DNA of 64,000 nucleotides from Smittium mucronatum. Its lineage: Eukaryota; Kickxellomycota; Harpellomycetes; Harpellales; Legeriomycetaceae. A model generated the notes under the pieces. That model did not search any database and was not told the DNA's origin. It was given only the letters and a program-made list of their open reading frames with translations. Location of the stretch: positions 1 through 64,000 of the forward strand of contig LSSL01000727.1 in NCBI GenBank assembly GCA_001953115.1. The letters are read 5' to 3'. The position numbers and the translations under genes were made by a program. Positions 39,350-51,804 of this stretch are shown in pieces (positions within the stretch are counted from its first letter, which is position 1; the number at the start of each line of letters is the position of its first letter).

Positions 39350-40245
39350 ATTCATCTAGTTTCTGACTTTTTTAACTGAAAATAGAATAGAATATTTTTC
39401 AAATAAAAAAACTATATCATCAAATTTAATGAACTCCATAATATTTATCAAAAGATTTATATTTGACATTTGTTCTTCAAAATTAGTTGCATTTGATGAT
39501 GTATACACAATAAATTCACCCTTTTTGTATATATAATTTATATTATATAATGAATCTTTCGATAAAAATATTTCGATATAATTAATTCTGTCAAAATTTG
39601 GGCTATAGAAAGTATAATAACCTTCATTATTTTTACCGATAGCCAGATATATTATATCAATTCAAAACTTCTCAATTCAGAATATTTATTCTTGACTGAA
39701 AGATCGAATCTCTCGAGAGAATTGTTTTTAGAAAGGTAAAAACAGTCATAGTCTTTGCACCAATTTGAATTTTTTGTGGAACCAAGATTTTTTATTTTAT
39801 TATCGTATTTTTTCATAAAAAAATCAGTAGATTTCCCAAAAAATATATTTTTTGGCATAAGCTGTATACCACATATGTCTTGATGTAATAATTCTTCATA
39901 TGTTAAATTATCTTTTTTAAAAAAAAACTTTGGTCACTTTTAATAAATGAAACCAGCTTTGTTTCTCTTTACCCCGAAAGAGAACTCACTAAGAGCAGAA
40001 GAAAAATTGTAAATCAGAATCAGCGCCCAAGAATTTTATTTGCCACAAAACCCAATAATCTCATTTTCTCGTCTCAGAGCTTAAAATATTCAAACGTAAG
40101 ATTCTTTATTGTCCCTAATTTTAATAGAATATAGTACAGGAATAAACTTTCGATCTATATCTGTTACACTGGATATGGTCACAGTGTACCCACCTTTTAC
40201 TAAATTATGGGCCGAGTCAATATGCAGTATGTTTTAAAATGAAAA
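39350..40245 (-). pseudogene. MULE-type (Mutator-like) transposase relic nested in the Ty3 element
   Basis: On the minus strand from about 40240 down, a frame reads HIDSAHNLVKGGYTVTISSV then TDIDRKFIPVLYS and ALRREN. This matches the first-aspartate region of MULE DDE transposases (IDxTYNL..GYPV..V...D...F.P..). Next come SSALSEFSFGVKRN and, after frameshifts, a 68-residue frame (39858-39652) and a further 100-codon open stretch down to about 39365. These last parts are unrecognised but have normal protein composition. At least three in-frame stops and two shifts separate the pieces. Its position between gag and RT of the plus-strand Ty3 relic suggests insertion into that element. Terminal repeats were not identified. 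Confidence 0.5.
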
Positions 40246-42069
40246 CCTTCTTGTATTTTCTTTGAAGGTTATCAAAACCCTAAGTTTTTATAATTTAGAG
40301 CTATAATCGATCACTCATGCAAAGCCTTCGAATTCGGGATTCTCTACTAAAATAACTTAAAATTTAAAATTTAAAATTTGCATAATTTAACATTAATAAT
40401 TATAATATCGGATATCAATAATGTTTTAACAGATGTTTTCTACCATTTTATTTTTATAGATTTGTATTTTTTTGTTGCGTCATTTTTCGTTTTTTACTTT
40501 AAAATATATCTTTTTTAGTTCTAAATTAATACCTCTTCTCTTTAATTTTTTTTTGAATCCCACTAGTTTATATCCCATCTTTTTGCATCCTGATTATGAT
40601 ATTTTTATCATTTAGCGGCTTTGGCTTATAACACTCAAAGATATGCGGATTATTTAAATACGTGTTTATCTTCGAGTTGAAAACCCTACCAATTTTTAAA
40701 TATGAGTTACAATCTAATTTAGATTTGTTTTCGTGGTGTTAATACTTGGAAACGTATTTTTTCAAGTATTTAATCGTTTTAATTGTCCATTGATTAATAT
40801 CTTCTAAGTAAACATCTTATCAACAAGCTTCCATCAAATACATTTTTTTGATGAGTCTAATGAAATTTCTAAAATATATATCGATTTTTTCAATGTCAAT
40901 GTGGAAGGTATTATCTTAATACCCATTTACTAAAACATAATTTAAGATTATTTGAAGTATTAAACCAAGTTTTTGAGTGGAAAAATCAATATTTAAATTA
41001 ATTCATGCTTTAGGATGATTTATATCAATAAGTTAAAAATAAACATCCAGTAAAATTAAACCTTAAGAAAAAGTAAATAAGGCTTTTAGAAAATATTGGC
41101 TCTTATATAATGCAAAACCCAAGTAAATTGACTTTTAAAGTGGCGATAACTGTTTTTGTTTGAGTTGATGCAATTTAGGGCGATTTTTTTATTTTTTTAT
41201 TATGAAAATATCAATAATGAGTAGCCATTCAAAAAAAATATTGTGCTATTTTCAAAAAAAAATTAGTCGAAAAACTACTCAAAATTTACACATGTTAATT
41301 GGGAAAATTTATGTTTTAGTCGAAAATGATTTAAATGGACCGAAAATGATTAATTAAAGTTTAAAGTCTTATAAAAAAAGTGGATTTGTGCTTATATCAG
41401 ACTAAAGTTACTATTTAATCTTTAAATATCATATTTCAATAGTGGACCGGAAGCTACTTTTGGGGTATATTTTCAACTACAGAAGTCAACTAATAAAGTA
41501 TATAGATTCTTATACTCAGTACTTGTACCATCAAATAAAAAAAATGAAACATATATCACCAATTTTTGATTGAATCTGGAGTCAGATCCAACTTTATTAA
41601 TAATGGGTATTTGCAAGAAATTTATTAGAACACCTAATTAGTGCTGAATACATTTATTTCAATCCTTTAAAATCATCTATAAAATTCATAGCAGAATGAT
41701 AAATATAAAAATAAATTATAAATAATAAGTATCATTAAATCATTAACTTACATTTTTTACTCCTGTTTAAGTAGATTTAATAACAGGTTACCATGGTTGG
41801 GAAAATATTTCCCAGATTTAGACCGGAAGAATTTGGCAACTAAATTTAAATCCTCGTTAAGTGTAGAAGATTCTTTGTAATCCACTAAAATCTTGGATTT
41901 AGTAGTTCCAGTCTTTGAATAACATTCGAGGAAATCGAAACTTAAGAAGAAGGAAAATCTGTAAAAGAAGAACATAGCCAGAAGATTCAGATATCGAGTT
42001 AGAATATAAATCAGGATAATAGACGTATGTTAAGGAGAATTAAAAAATACTACCTATGAACCAAAATTT

Positions 42070-44965
42070 CAAACTACAGAAACAATATTTCAAGTTTTGA
42101 AAGTTAAAACTGCACCATTAACGAAATAATAACATTTCCCGAATATTATCAAGAGTACGAATTGATATTAAGCAAATTATAAGCCAAATATTCCCTGTTT
42201 CATATAAAATAAGACTTTAAAATCAATATGTAGGAGTAAAATTACCCACGGTACGGACAAATATACTCCCTATCAAAGCTGAAACCGAAAGAACGGAGAA
42301 AAAAAAGTGAAAAAAAATAATATAATTGAGGGTTTATTAAAAACACAAATCCATCAACAGAAGATCCAACTATGTTTATATAGAATAAAAATAATAGTTT
42401 ACGTTTATGTATACATTATCTTAAAATATATGAAATTAAAATCAAAAACATCTACCCATTGAATAGGATCGAAGAAATATTTGATCGATTGAGCAGATCA
42501 AACATTTTCACCTAGCTCGATTTTAGAAAATCCACCAATTTAATCAAAAAAAGTCTGTGATAAGTTTTAGGCAGCATTAATATTAGTCACGAACGTTAAG
42601 AGTACAATTTTATACCAATTGAGCAGAAAAACACTCCAGCTACAAATAAATACTTTATCAAGGATGTTCTAAATAACTAAGCTAACGCATATCTATATGA
42701 TATACTAATATATTCCGAAACCCCAACTGACTAAATCATCGATGTAAGTTTGGTGATCCAAAAAATTAATGCAGAGCTATCTTTACTCAAAGATGGAAAA
42801 AAGAGAATTTAGAACAAAAAAGGTTAACTTTCCGGGACACATTATATTCAACAAAATTATAAAGACAGATGTTGAAAGTTAATAGAAGTAAAAAATTAGG
42901 TCACCCATAAATTTACAAAAGATATTTTAATATTCCTTGGATTTTCAAACTACCATCGCAGGTTCATATCCAAATTTTCCAGAATAATATTCCTATGACC
43001 AATTTGCTGGAAAAAAACATCGTTTAGATGGACTAAAAAGAATTAAGGTTTATTCTGAGAAATTATGATCAGACTGAATTCAGACTCTGTTCTTAGATAT
43101 GCCGATCCAAAAAAACCCCTTTTAAAATACAGACAGATGATCTTATCTCACAATAAATGCAATCCTATGACAAAAAAATCGTTACTGGGTTGTCTCTTCC
43201 CTATTTTTACTTATTACAGAAGCTACAAAAAACTGAAATCAATTATGATTATATGACAAAAAAAAAATTCTATATTCAATTCACTGAAATAATCTCAATC
43301 ACTTTGAAAATGTGATACATCCATTCATCTTAATAACAGATCACAAAAATCTAGGGTTTTTATTAAAAAAAAAATCTTAATTGTAGAATTGATAAATGAC
43401 CTCTCCTATTCAGTCAATGCGATTTAAAAATCACATTTAAACGTGTATAGACCAATGAAAAGCCCTAAACTCTGTTTAGAAATTCAAAGTATCAATAATA
43501 AACCAAAATCGATAGTAAATTGATGTCACAAACACATTTTCTAAACCCTGTGACAGTTACCATCAATCAGCAGTGCCAAAAAACCCATCATGAAATATCT
43601 GTAGATTATTATTCAACATATTTTTTTAAAAAAACACCTAAAAATCATAGATTCAAGATCAAGGAAATGTCAATAATTATAAGATATTATATATTAATGA
43701 TAAAATCAATGTTCCACCAAAACTTATTACCAAAATTATAAAAATTACGTATAATAAAACAATTTTGGGAATTTAGAATATTTAAAGACTCGGTATCTAA
43801 CAAACCTTTAATTTTGGCTCACCAAAAAGAATAAAATTATCACTAGTTCTTCAAAAAATGTGAAATCTTTAAAAATACCAAAAACCTGAGTCATAAAAAA
43901 TATTGACAAATTAAAGCTTTGATTCCAGCAAAATATCCGTAGAACTATATAAAAATGAACTTTATGGCTGATATACCCTCTGAAAATGGACACACCACTA
44001 TAATAGTTATAGTAGACTGATTGATCAAAATATGTAAATTTATAAAGCCATAAAAACTTATAACTCAAACAGAAAAAGCAACGAAAATTATCAATAAGAT
44101 ATCAATTAGTCGCTTTATACGCCAAGAATTAATTGTGTATAGGGAATATCAATTTAATTCTAAGTTTTGGAAAGATATGTGAAACTTCTAAAAATCTATC
44201 AAAGATGTCTACTACATACCAATCAGAAACAGATGGTTAGAAATATCGAAAAAGGCTAACTTTAGAGCTATGTATCCAAGCTTACGTCAAATATCAACCG
44301 AATTATTTTTTAGTCCTAAATACTAATGTAGAATTTTTTTAGAGAAGTCCGTATAAAAAATCATCTAAATCATAGATGTTCAAGATATTACAGCTATAAT
44401 TCACAGCTAAAATCATTAATATCCAAAAATAATGGCTTACCTGAAGCTGAAAGACGTATTATTAACATCAAAAAATTACGCAAGATCGTGCGGAGAAATT
44501 TAAAGTAGTAGTTAGATCACATAAATCAAATGCTTTCATATCTGCCTAGTCCTCCCTTAAATAATCCAGATAATAAAGTATGTTTATTAAGAAAACATAA
44601 GTAAAAGTATAGTGTCAAATAAATTCAATTAAAAAAAGATATATCCCTTTAAAAAAATTGAAAAATATAAAAATCTTGACTATAATCTCGATCACCCCAA
44701 ATCGATGAAAATTTATCCAAACTTCCATGTTAATTTGTTTGAGCACTACAAATAAATTCAAACGGCTTATCAGAGCTCAGTAAAGCCAATAGCTGTTAAA
44801 ATCGCAAACTTCTAAGGATTTGAAGTTAACGATATACTCGGCTCCAAATTAATCCAAAGCAAATTACATTGCTTAATTTCGTATAAATGATTTGGACCAG
44901 ATGAAAATTCATTTGGGACTACAGAATTTGTAAAATTGCCTGAAGAAACCAAAATTTTCTTTCAA
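42070..44965 (+). pseudogene. Ty3/Gypsy pol relic: RT, RNase H, integrase, chromodomain
   Basis: The pieces occur in order with stops and frameshifts between them. The RT start has PRYGQIYSLSKLKPKE (42245-42300). IKNIYPLNRIEEIFDRLS and SNIFT follow at about 42440-42510. AYLYDILIYSETP (about 42680) is the catalytic YxDD with one Asp replaced by Tyr. Next come FLGFSNYHRRFISKFS (about 42935-42990), the RNase H entry DSVLRYADPKKPL (about 43080-43120) and ITDHKNLGFLL (about 43330-43360). The integrase zinc region (KKCEIFKNTKN) is at about 43855-43885. The integrase core FMADIPSENGHTTIIVIVD (about 43970-44030) has the first catalytic Asp read as Asn. YNLDHPKSMKIYPNFHVNLF at about 44680-44740 is the pre-chromodomain motif. 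The chromodomain FEVNDILGSK...FGPDENSFGTTE spans about 44818-44925. Assignment to chromoviruses is secure; function is lost. Confidence 0.85.
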
Positions 44966-45204
44966 AAATATCTGGAAATCTCTATCGAAAATTCATTAAC
45001 CATATAAAATAAAATGGTTGAACTAACTAATATAAATTATACGAAATCAGATGCAATAAAAGTAAAAAATCAAACCCCTTATAACTTAATATAAAAATAT
45101 TCAACGCGAGAAAAAGATTTTTTAATAAAATTCAATCAGTGATGATTTTTGATTCTAATATATCTTACAGTCAGATTCTATAGCTACTATGGCTTTTAGC
45201 TCGA

Positions 45205-45227
45205 AAATTTGGCGGTAAGCCAAATTT
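45205..45227. other. Perfect 9-bp hairpin after the Ty3 pol relic
   Basis: AAATTTGGC, loop GGTAA, GCCAAATTT lies between the chromodomain relic and the 3' LTR. The surrounding 45190-45330 stretch is unusually GC-rich for the area and may be the preserved 3' non-coding part of the element. Confidence 0.5.
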
Positions 45228-45469
45228 GTCTCTGGGGGATAAATAATTTTGTGGATCACTCAAGGGTTTGCTGGTCGATCTTGGGAATCTCACAGTATAT
45301 CTTTGTGTCACTTAAAATATTTGGAGGAACGAAAATTTTGCCCCGAAAATAAAAAATTAAGAAATATTAGTTTTTTTCTTTAATTTACACCCATATTTTA
45401 TGTCAGCTAGCTAGAAATTTATTTATTTTAGTTTTTTGAGTTTATATTTATAAATGCCCATCCCTTAAT

Positions 45470-45795
45470 AGGGATTGGTGTAAGAAATCATTCTTATGCC
45501 TAAATCTTTCAGCAATTTGTAAAATTCAAAGCATGCAATCATGCAATAATCCCCATTATCCTATGATCGCTCCCAGATTTTATTTCACATACTTCAATTA
45601 TTTTTAAAAGAATTGAAACACATGTACCACTGCTTATTCCTTTGTGGAAAAAACGATTGGTTTAACCTCTCCTTGTTAGAAAAAAATTTAGTCTTATGTC
45701 TTTTTTACTGTATTGGTTTAAATAAAACCCCCATACCAATCTTGAACGTTTCACCCTTCCAGTCTGCCCGTAAAAATAATCGCCTTGAAGAATTT
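45470..45795 (+). repeat. Probable 3' LTR (diverged)
   Basis: It is collinear with 36486-36790 as described there. It contains the unrelated 72-codon frame 45613-45831, which is a chance frame. Similarity fades after about 45790. Confidence 0.55.
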
Positions 45796-48700
45796 TTTAT
45801 TTTATTTTTACCAATATTAGTATGTATATGAATGATTTTTCAGTAAATATTTTCTAGAAAATTTCTATTTTTAGTGATAATAATGTTTATTTCAAAGCCT
45901 GTAGATGACATTTTCCAGTCAATCAAATTATATGTATGATTATGAAATAATTAGAATATTAAAATAATAAGTATAATTTATATTTGTAAATGAGTTTTAT
46001 ACATATCTCTTTAATGATTCGATATCAACCCCTTATATTTAGAATTTTTAAAAAATAAACTTTTTTATTCGTAGAGTTGATTTATAACAGAGTATTTTTA
46101 AAAAGCTCATAGAAAACTTCAAATAATTTAGATGGTCTAAGTTAAATACAAATGAGACTGAAAAAAAGCATGTGATTTTTCATTATGGGTAAGCTATTTT
46201 GGAAATAAAAATATCTTTGAAAGAGATCTTCGGTGGCGGATTGATATCTTGAATGATGATGTGTGATTTTAATTGGCTGTTTGGTATTTTATCTAAGTAT
46301 ATATTTTTTCCTATTTAGAGATAAATTATTTCTGATGAAACTTTCTTATATTTTTTTTGAAATTGGTAGCAAACATTTACAAAAAATAGAATTATAAACA
46401 TTGACACTACTCATTTTTCATGCCAATAAAATTTATTGATTTAATATTGAATTTAAATGATATATAATATTCTAAAGAATAAGATATATTTAAATATTTT
46501 TTAATACTTTTATTACTATTATTGACGTTTTCACTGATAAATAATTCAATTTAGAAGTTCTCTAAAATTAAAATTGAAAAAAAATGCTAATGGAAGCTCG
46601 TATATATATAGGGAGAAAAATATTAAATAGATAGCTAAGAATTTTTAGTGATAATAATTAGATCAGTAAAAAGTAAACTGTATAGAGTCGATTTAATGAT
46701 TATAAAATTATTTGCCCAAAGTTTAGTATTAATTTTTTTTTTCGTAATTTTAATTAATTTTCAACATTTTTTAATTGATTTAAAATAGTATTTTATACTC
46801 CTTAATTATTATATGTAGTTTATAATTTTTTACTAATTATTTATAATCCTTACAGCTTTAAAATTTTATATTCATTATTCATTTTTATATGGTATAATTT
46901 TATCGTATGAATAATCTTTTAGTAACTAAATGGGTATATAGTACATTTTTTACTGCAAAAATAATGGATAAAAAAAAAATATTAAAAAATGGCTTTATTA
47001 GAAATTCTTACCAATTTTTAAAATACACTAAAATTATTGGAGCTCTTTAAAATAAAATGTTAAATTATTTAAGTTTTTATTCAATGATTTCTTAAATTCT
47101 GAGCCTTATTTTGGTGCCCAAAATCTTCATAAAATTTATTCATTTATAATAATATTTTAGTTTTATTTAATAGTAAACATCTAGGGGTTTTTATTTTCAT
47201 CATAACTCTCACAAACAAATCTTTTTTATTATATCCAAAGATTTTTTATAAAATATTAATAGTTGGGCAATAGAATTTATTTTATCGGGATTCAGTTATA
47301 TATTGGAAACGTAAAGATATGTATCGACTGTTTTTAACTTAAACCAAATAGATAAAAAATATCCATTAAAAATAGACTGGTAAATTATTTGAAATTTCAG
47401 CAATTATTATGTATTTAAATGACTCAATATTTGGATTTTTCTGTGGAATCACTGTGTAATATGTATCAAATAAACTCTTAAACAAAATTTTTTTTTTAGA
47501 TATTCTCATACTTTTACCCGGAGTTTATAGCAACAATAAAGCCCAAAAAGTGATCTATTATTTGTATTTTAAGCAAAATTTAGATGCAAATAAGGAAAAA
47601 AATACAAGACATCAAAAATTAATAATTGATTTCCTGGAAAAGGATGCTTACCCTAAAAATCCCACTAATTGCATCATATTTGTAGTAGAACTTTTTTTTC
47701 TTTCAGAAAAATTATTCATCTATTTTTCAAAAATTTATAAACCAAAATACCCGCTGTAACATTTACAAAAAATAAGACTTTTTATTTTTATTTTTATTTT
47801 CTAATTTATTAATTTTTTTTCCATCTTAAATGAATACTTTTCTTGTAGTATTTAGAACCATAACATTACTAACGAATATATCTTTAAAGAAAGATATCCT
47901 TTTAAACCAAAATATTATTAGGAAATTTTCTCTATATATATATATACCTTTCTCGATAATCTTAGAACATTTATGACAAATAAAACATGTTATTCAAACT
48001 TTTTAAGGTTTGAAGCCATTTTTTTAAAAAAATATAATGCTAATTTTAATAAATTAGTTTTTTTATCTGAAAAAATTATTATAATTAAAATGAAGCAATT
48101 ATAAAATAAAAATAAAATATCTAACATATCTATTTCTACTTATTTAAAAAAACAAGTTTTTTTTCTTAAAATAGAATAATCCTAGATTTTTAAATAATTT
48201 TACGATTATGAAATGATAGGCGATTAAATTTATTACTCACTATGGTACTTATTTATAATTTAAATTTTGATTAAATTTGGCGAATATTTCTATGTTATAT
48301 ATATAAATGATTCTCAATAAAAACCATAATTTTCCATATAAAAAAAACCAAAATTTTCGATATGCGACAAATTATAGAATTTTTCCTTTGAATATGAAAT
48401 TTACTATATAATAGTTTGTAATACCTCATTACCTTGTGACAAAGAAAAAACAGTTGCAGCTACAAATCTTATATTTAGAATACGGTTCTTGTTTAAATTA
48501 AAATATTTACCAAGTATAAAATCGGAAATCATGGGTACATCAACGAGTTTCTGAAGTATTATTAAACCACAAATTTGTGAGTTTATTTGATTTAATATAT
48601 CAAAATAATTAATTAATGCATATCGAGTGGCATTTAGTTCATCGTCATTTTATTATCAATTTAAGCTGAGAGATTAAATCTTTAATGGAGGACAATTCTA

Positions 48701-49085
48701 TTTAAAAATGAGAATTATGTAATTTTGCTTAAAGTGAATATAAATAAATTTAGAAGCAAATAATTAACCAAACTTAATTATTTAAATTTTCTTATTGATT
48801 AAAGTATATATATACTAATAATGATTTATAATATAAAACTCCAGAAAATTTAAATATACAACTTGAGTAAACGGCAAAAATATTTTTTTATTTTTTTTAT
48901 GTAATTTTAATACAATTGGATATCTAAATTGGAAATATATTTTTTAGTGTGAATTAAATTCTCAAAAAATGTAAATTTAATGGATCAGACATAAAAAGAT
49001 ATGTGATTTTAATAAAATTTTGATTTATAAATTAAATAGCATTTTTGGTGATTTTAGATATAGGTATAATAGTTTTTATTAAAGA
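45796..49085. other. AT-rich region without a recognisable gene
   Basis: This stretch is like the 24-35 kb desert: A/T homopolymers, TA repeats and only low-complexity short frames (for example 47550-47759). It lies downstream of the transporter gene's stop codon. Confidence 0.55.
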
Positions 49086-50336
49086 TTAAAGTTGCCAAGA
49101 AGAAGATTTTAGACTATTCCTAGTATGTAAAATCCCAGTTAATATGACTAATGATGCAGTTGAATATGAGAAAAAGCTTAATAAAACAGCTATATCCATA
49201 TTTTTAGATGTATGTGATACGTCCATTGCGGAGAGGATTCCATTTGATATCAAAATCGACATTGATATAAAAAACAGGTACATCCCATTTATAACTGGTA
49301 TTTTAGAAGTCTCATAGTATTTGTTGAGAACAAGGATACATACAGAGGTGAATCCGGAGTCGAATAGTCCGTAAAAAAAGGAAAGAGCTAGGAAGCCATT
49401 GACTGTGTTGGTTATTACCCAAAAGTATAGGATTGAAATTCCAGCCAAGAGCGCGGAAATAAAAAATGTAAAAAAAGGGCCGATGATATCTGATATTTTA
49501 CCAAAAGCCAACGAACCAATTAATAGACCTACGTTCATAATAACAACTATATTATCAGCTTGATGTTTAGTAGCACCAACTTCCATGGCGGCTAGAGGCA
49601 TGAAAAACATTGGAATCGCAAATCCTAGGGTTCCTATGAATCCAGCTAGCGTAACAAAAATAAAAACAGGGGTTTTTAGGACTGTTATGTCGAATAAAGC
49701 ATTCCCTTTCGCAATAGAAACTCTTGACTTCAGCATAAAAGCGGAGACTCCTACAAAAATAGCATACATTACAGCCGTTACCCTTAAAGTAACCTGATAC
49801 TCGTATTTGTTTATCATAACTTTAACAAGTTCCGAAATTAATATTCCACCAACACCGGATCCAGAGCTAACTATTCCCATAGCCAAGCCTAGATTTTTTT
49901 CGAACCAAGTTCCTGTGACGGCGATAGCACAAGAGAAAACCAAACCTGCGCCTATTCCAAATAGAGCCCCTTGAAAGAACGCCAAAGCAGAAACGTTTTT
50001 AATTACAGAAGCGATCATTAGTGAGGTAAAACCAAGCACCATTCCTATTAAAGTGACATTTTTGAATCCCAAGTATCCGACAAGTCTCCCAGATATTATA
50101 GCTGAGAGGACTAGGAAAGATGAACCCAAAGATCCAATCCACCCTATTTTTGTTGAACTTTCATTAGGAAATTCTTTTGTTGCATAAACGGTACTGTAAA
50201 TCGGGAACGCGTTGTCTAGCCCATGCGACATAATTAGGCATATAAACGCAAATATGACAATAATCCACCCTTCCTTCGAATCGGTCTCACCATATTCTAC
50301 AAATCCATCCTTTTCTGTCTCTACTAAGATTTCCAT
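49086..50336 (-). CDS. Monocarboxylate-transporter-type MFS permease
   Basis: The 416-residue uninterrupted frame encodes a polytopic membrane protein with about 12 hydrophobic segments. After a short acidic cytosolic N-terminus comes GWIIVIFAFICLIMSHGLDN, the first helix of the SLC16/Mch family. A polar loop follows helix 2 (GRLVGYLGFKNV). Segment 4 to 5 contains CAIAVTGTWFEKNLGLAMGI and SSGSGVGG, the hallmark of monocarboxylate transporter-like MFS proteins. The second half has GKISDIIGPFF, the equivalent of the MFS loop 2-3/8-9 motif. The length is normal for the family. The substrate cannot be read from the sequence (monocarboxylates, riboflavin and other small acids are known for fungal relatives). 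It is divergent from MRE11 with a 1.5-kb shared upstream region. No intron is needed. Confidence 0.85.
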   Translation of the reverse strand: MEILVETEKDGFVEYGETDSKEGWIIVIFAFICLIMSHGLDNAFPIYSTVYATKEFPNESSTKIGWIGSLGSSFLVLSAIISGRLVGYLGFKNVTLIGMVLGFTSLMIASVIKNVSALAFFQGALFGIGAGLVFSCAIAVTGTWFEKNLGLAMGIVSSGSGVGGILISELVKVMINKYEYQVTLRVTAVMYAIFVGVSAFMLKSRVSIAKGNALFDITVLKTPVFIFVTLAGFIGTLGFAIPMFFMPLAAMEVGATKHQADNIVVIMNVGLLIGSLAFGKISDIIGPFFTFFISALLAGISILYFWVITNTVNGFLALSFFYGLFDSGFTSVCILVLNKYYETSKIPVINGMYLFFISMSILISNGILSAMDVSHTSKNMDIAVLLSFFSYSTASLVILTGILHTRNSLKSSSWQL

Positions 50337-51804
50337 TTACTTTAGTTCGTCTTTAAGATATAACTATCTTTTTAATAAATTTAACAAAAAAAATGGCATA
50401 TAAAAATTATTTTGTCAACTGATAGTATTGTCTACAATACACAGTCGAGGTAGATAAAAAAAATTAAAAAATATAGCAGTATCTTGTTTCTAATTAATTT
50501 TGGGCTTATACTTCTTATAAAGTTCACCATTTATATTAATCACAAGATTAAAATAAATTTTAAGTCACAAATGTCACATCTGATAATTGTGATTTAATAG
50601 AATAATGCAGAACAAATAAATAGGGCTAATATTGATAGCCTCAATTTAAATTTTTTGTAACCGCGAGTATTCTTAATAGGCTATTTTTTTTAATCTTCTC
50701 ATTATTAATAAGCCTCAAAAAATTTACAAATCACTAATTTTTAGTAGAAATTTTTTATTACTCGAGGCTGGCAAAATTAATCCATAGGTAAGATATATCT
50801 TTAGAGAACACAAAGAAGGACTCAAACTGATCGAGTAGCGTTTAATTGTCCAATTGATAAATCTTTTAGCTATATCGTGATTAAAGGGCAGGTTTTATGG
50901 AATAATTCTGATATGGATGAGAATATGATACAAAGGCATGAACTTTGAGTAAATAAAATTTAAAATAAAACGAAAGGGATATTTTCGAGCCTCAGAATTC
51001 GATTGTAGGGTGACATAAAACACGAGGATTTTTTGTGAATATAAATGCCTGCCAACACTAATTTTTTTATAAAAACTACTTTACTACAAATATATATAGA
51101 TCCACTCATTTCAAAAATATGGATACAATGAAACACTAAAAAAAATTTCATATAGCAGAGAAAATTTTTTTTCCTAAGGCTTTTCCGGGATTTTTATATG
51201 TATAGGATTAAAAATGCTTCACACGAAGTGACAATACGGTAAATGATCTGTATAAGATGATATAACACGTTTTCGTATATTGGCTATATTTCTATTTCAA
51301 ATCCTTTTTTAATAGCGAATTGTGATTGGTGTATTTTTAGTTTTGGAAAAGTGCTATATGAATACTAAAATTAAACAAAAAAGCTGAAGAAAAAAATACC
51401 AAAGCTTATTTTTTTGTTAAAAAAAAGCTAAATTCAAAATGAAACTGTGAGTGATATTTGCTTGCATATGTTGGTTTTGATTTAAAGAGAATGAGCCAAT
51501 TTCTTTTTTTTCTGAGATATTTAACAATTTTATCCTTCGAATGAATTCAAATCACAGATTGCTTCTGAGTTTTAATTTTTGAATGGATAATACTAATGAA
51601 TTTCTTACATTGCATCAATTTTCAAAATAGGATAAAGTAACCAATACATATCTATGGTTTTTATAATAAAATTTACTGGTCAATAATTTTCCGAAAACCC
51701 CATAATTTTTTCCTTTTTCGCTACCACAAAATATTATTTCATTTTGAACAATAAATATTCTGTTTACTACTCGAAAGTGGTAACTCGATTTTTCAAAAAA
51801 AAAA
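50337..51804. other. Divergent upstream region of the transporter and MRE11 genes
   Basis: AT-rich, with no recognisable gene. The frames at 50960-51151 and 51615-51815 (-) are chance frames. The sequence directly before the MRE11 ATG is A-rich (51796-51804). Confidence 0.5.

Larger units (their letters stand above)
36486..45795 (+). mobile_element. Decayed Ty3/Gypsy chromovirus-type LTR retrotransposon with internal insertion
   Basis: Related flanks at both ends (36486-36790 and 45470-45795) enclose a gag-like frame (36864-37535) and a pol region in the order RT, RNase H, integrase, chromodomain (42070-44965), all on the plus strand. That order and the C-terminal chromodomain define the chromovirus branch of Ty3/Gypsy elements. 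The internal length (about 9 kb) exceeds the 5-6 kb typical of the group because about 4.5 kb of unrelated AT-rich DNA, including a minus-strand transposase relic, separates gag from RT. Every domain contains stops, frameshifts or lost catalytic residues, so the element is long dead. The LTR borders are approximate. Confidence 0.75.

Noticed and set aside
49585..49797. Plus-strand frames 49585-49797 and 50212-50403
   Set aside because: They are antisense shadows of the transporter gene.
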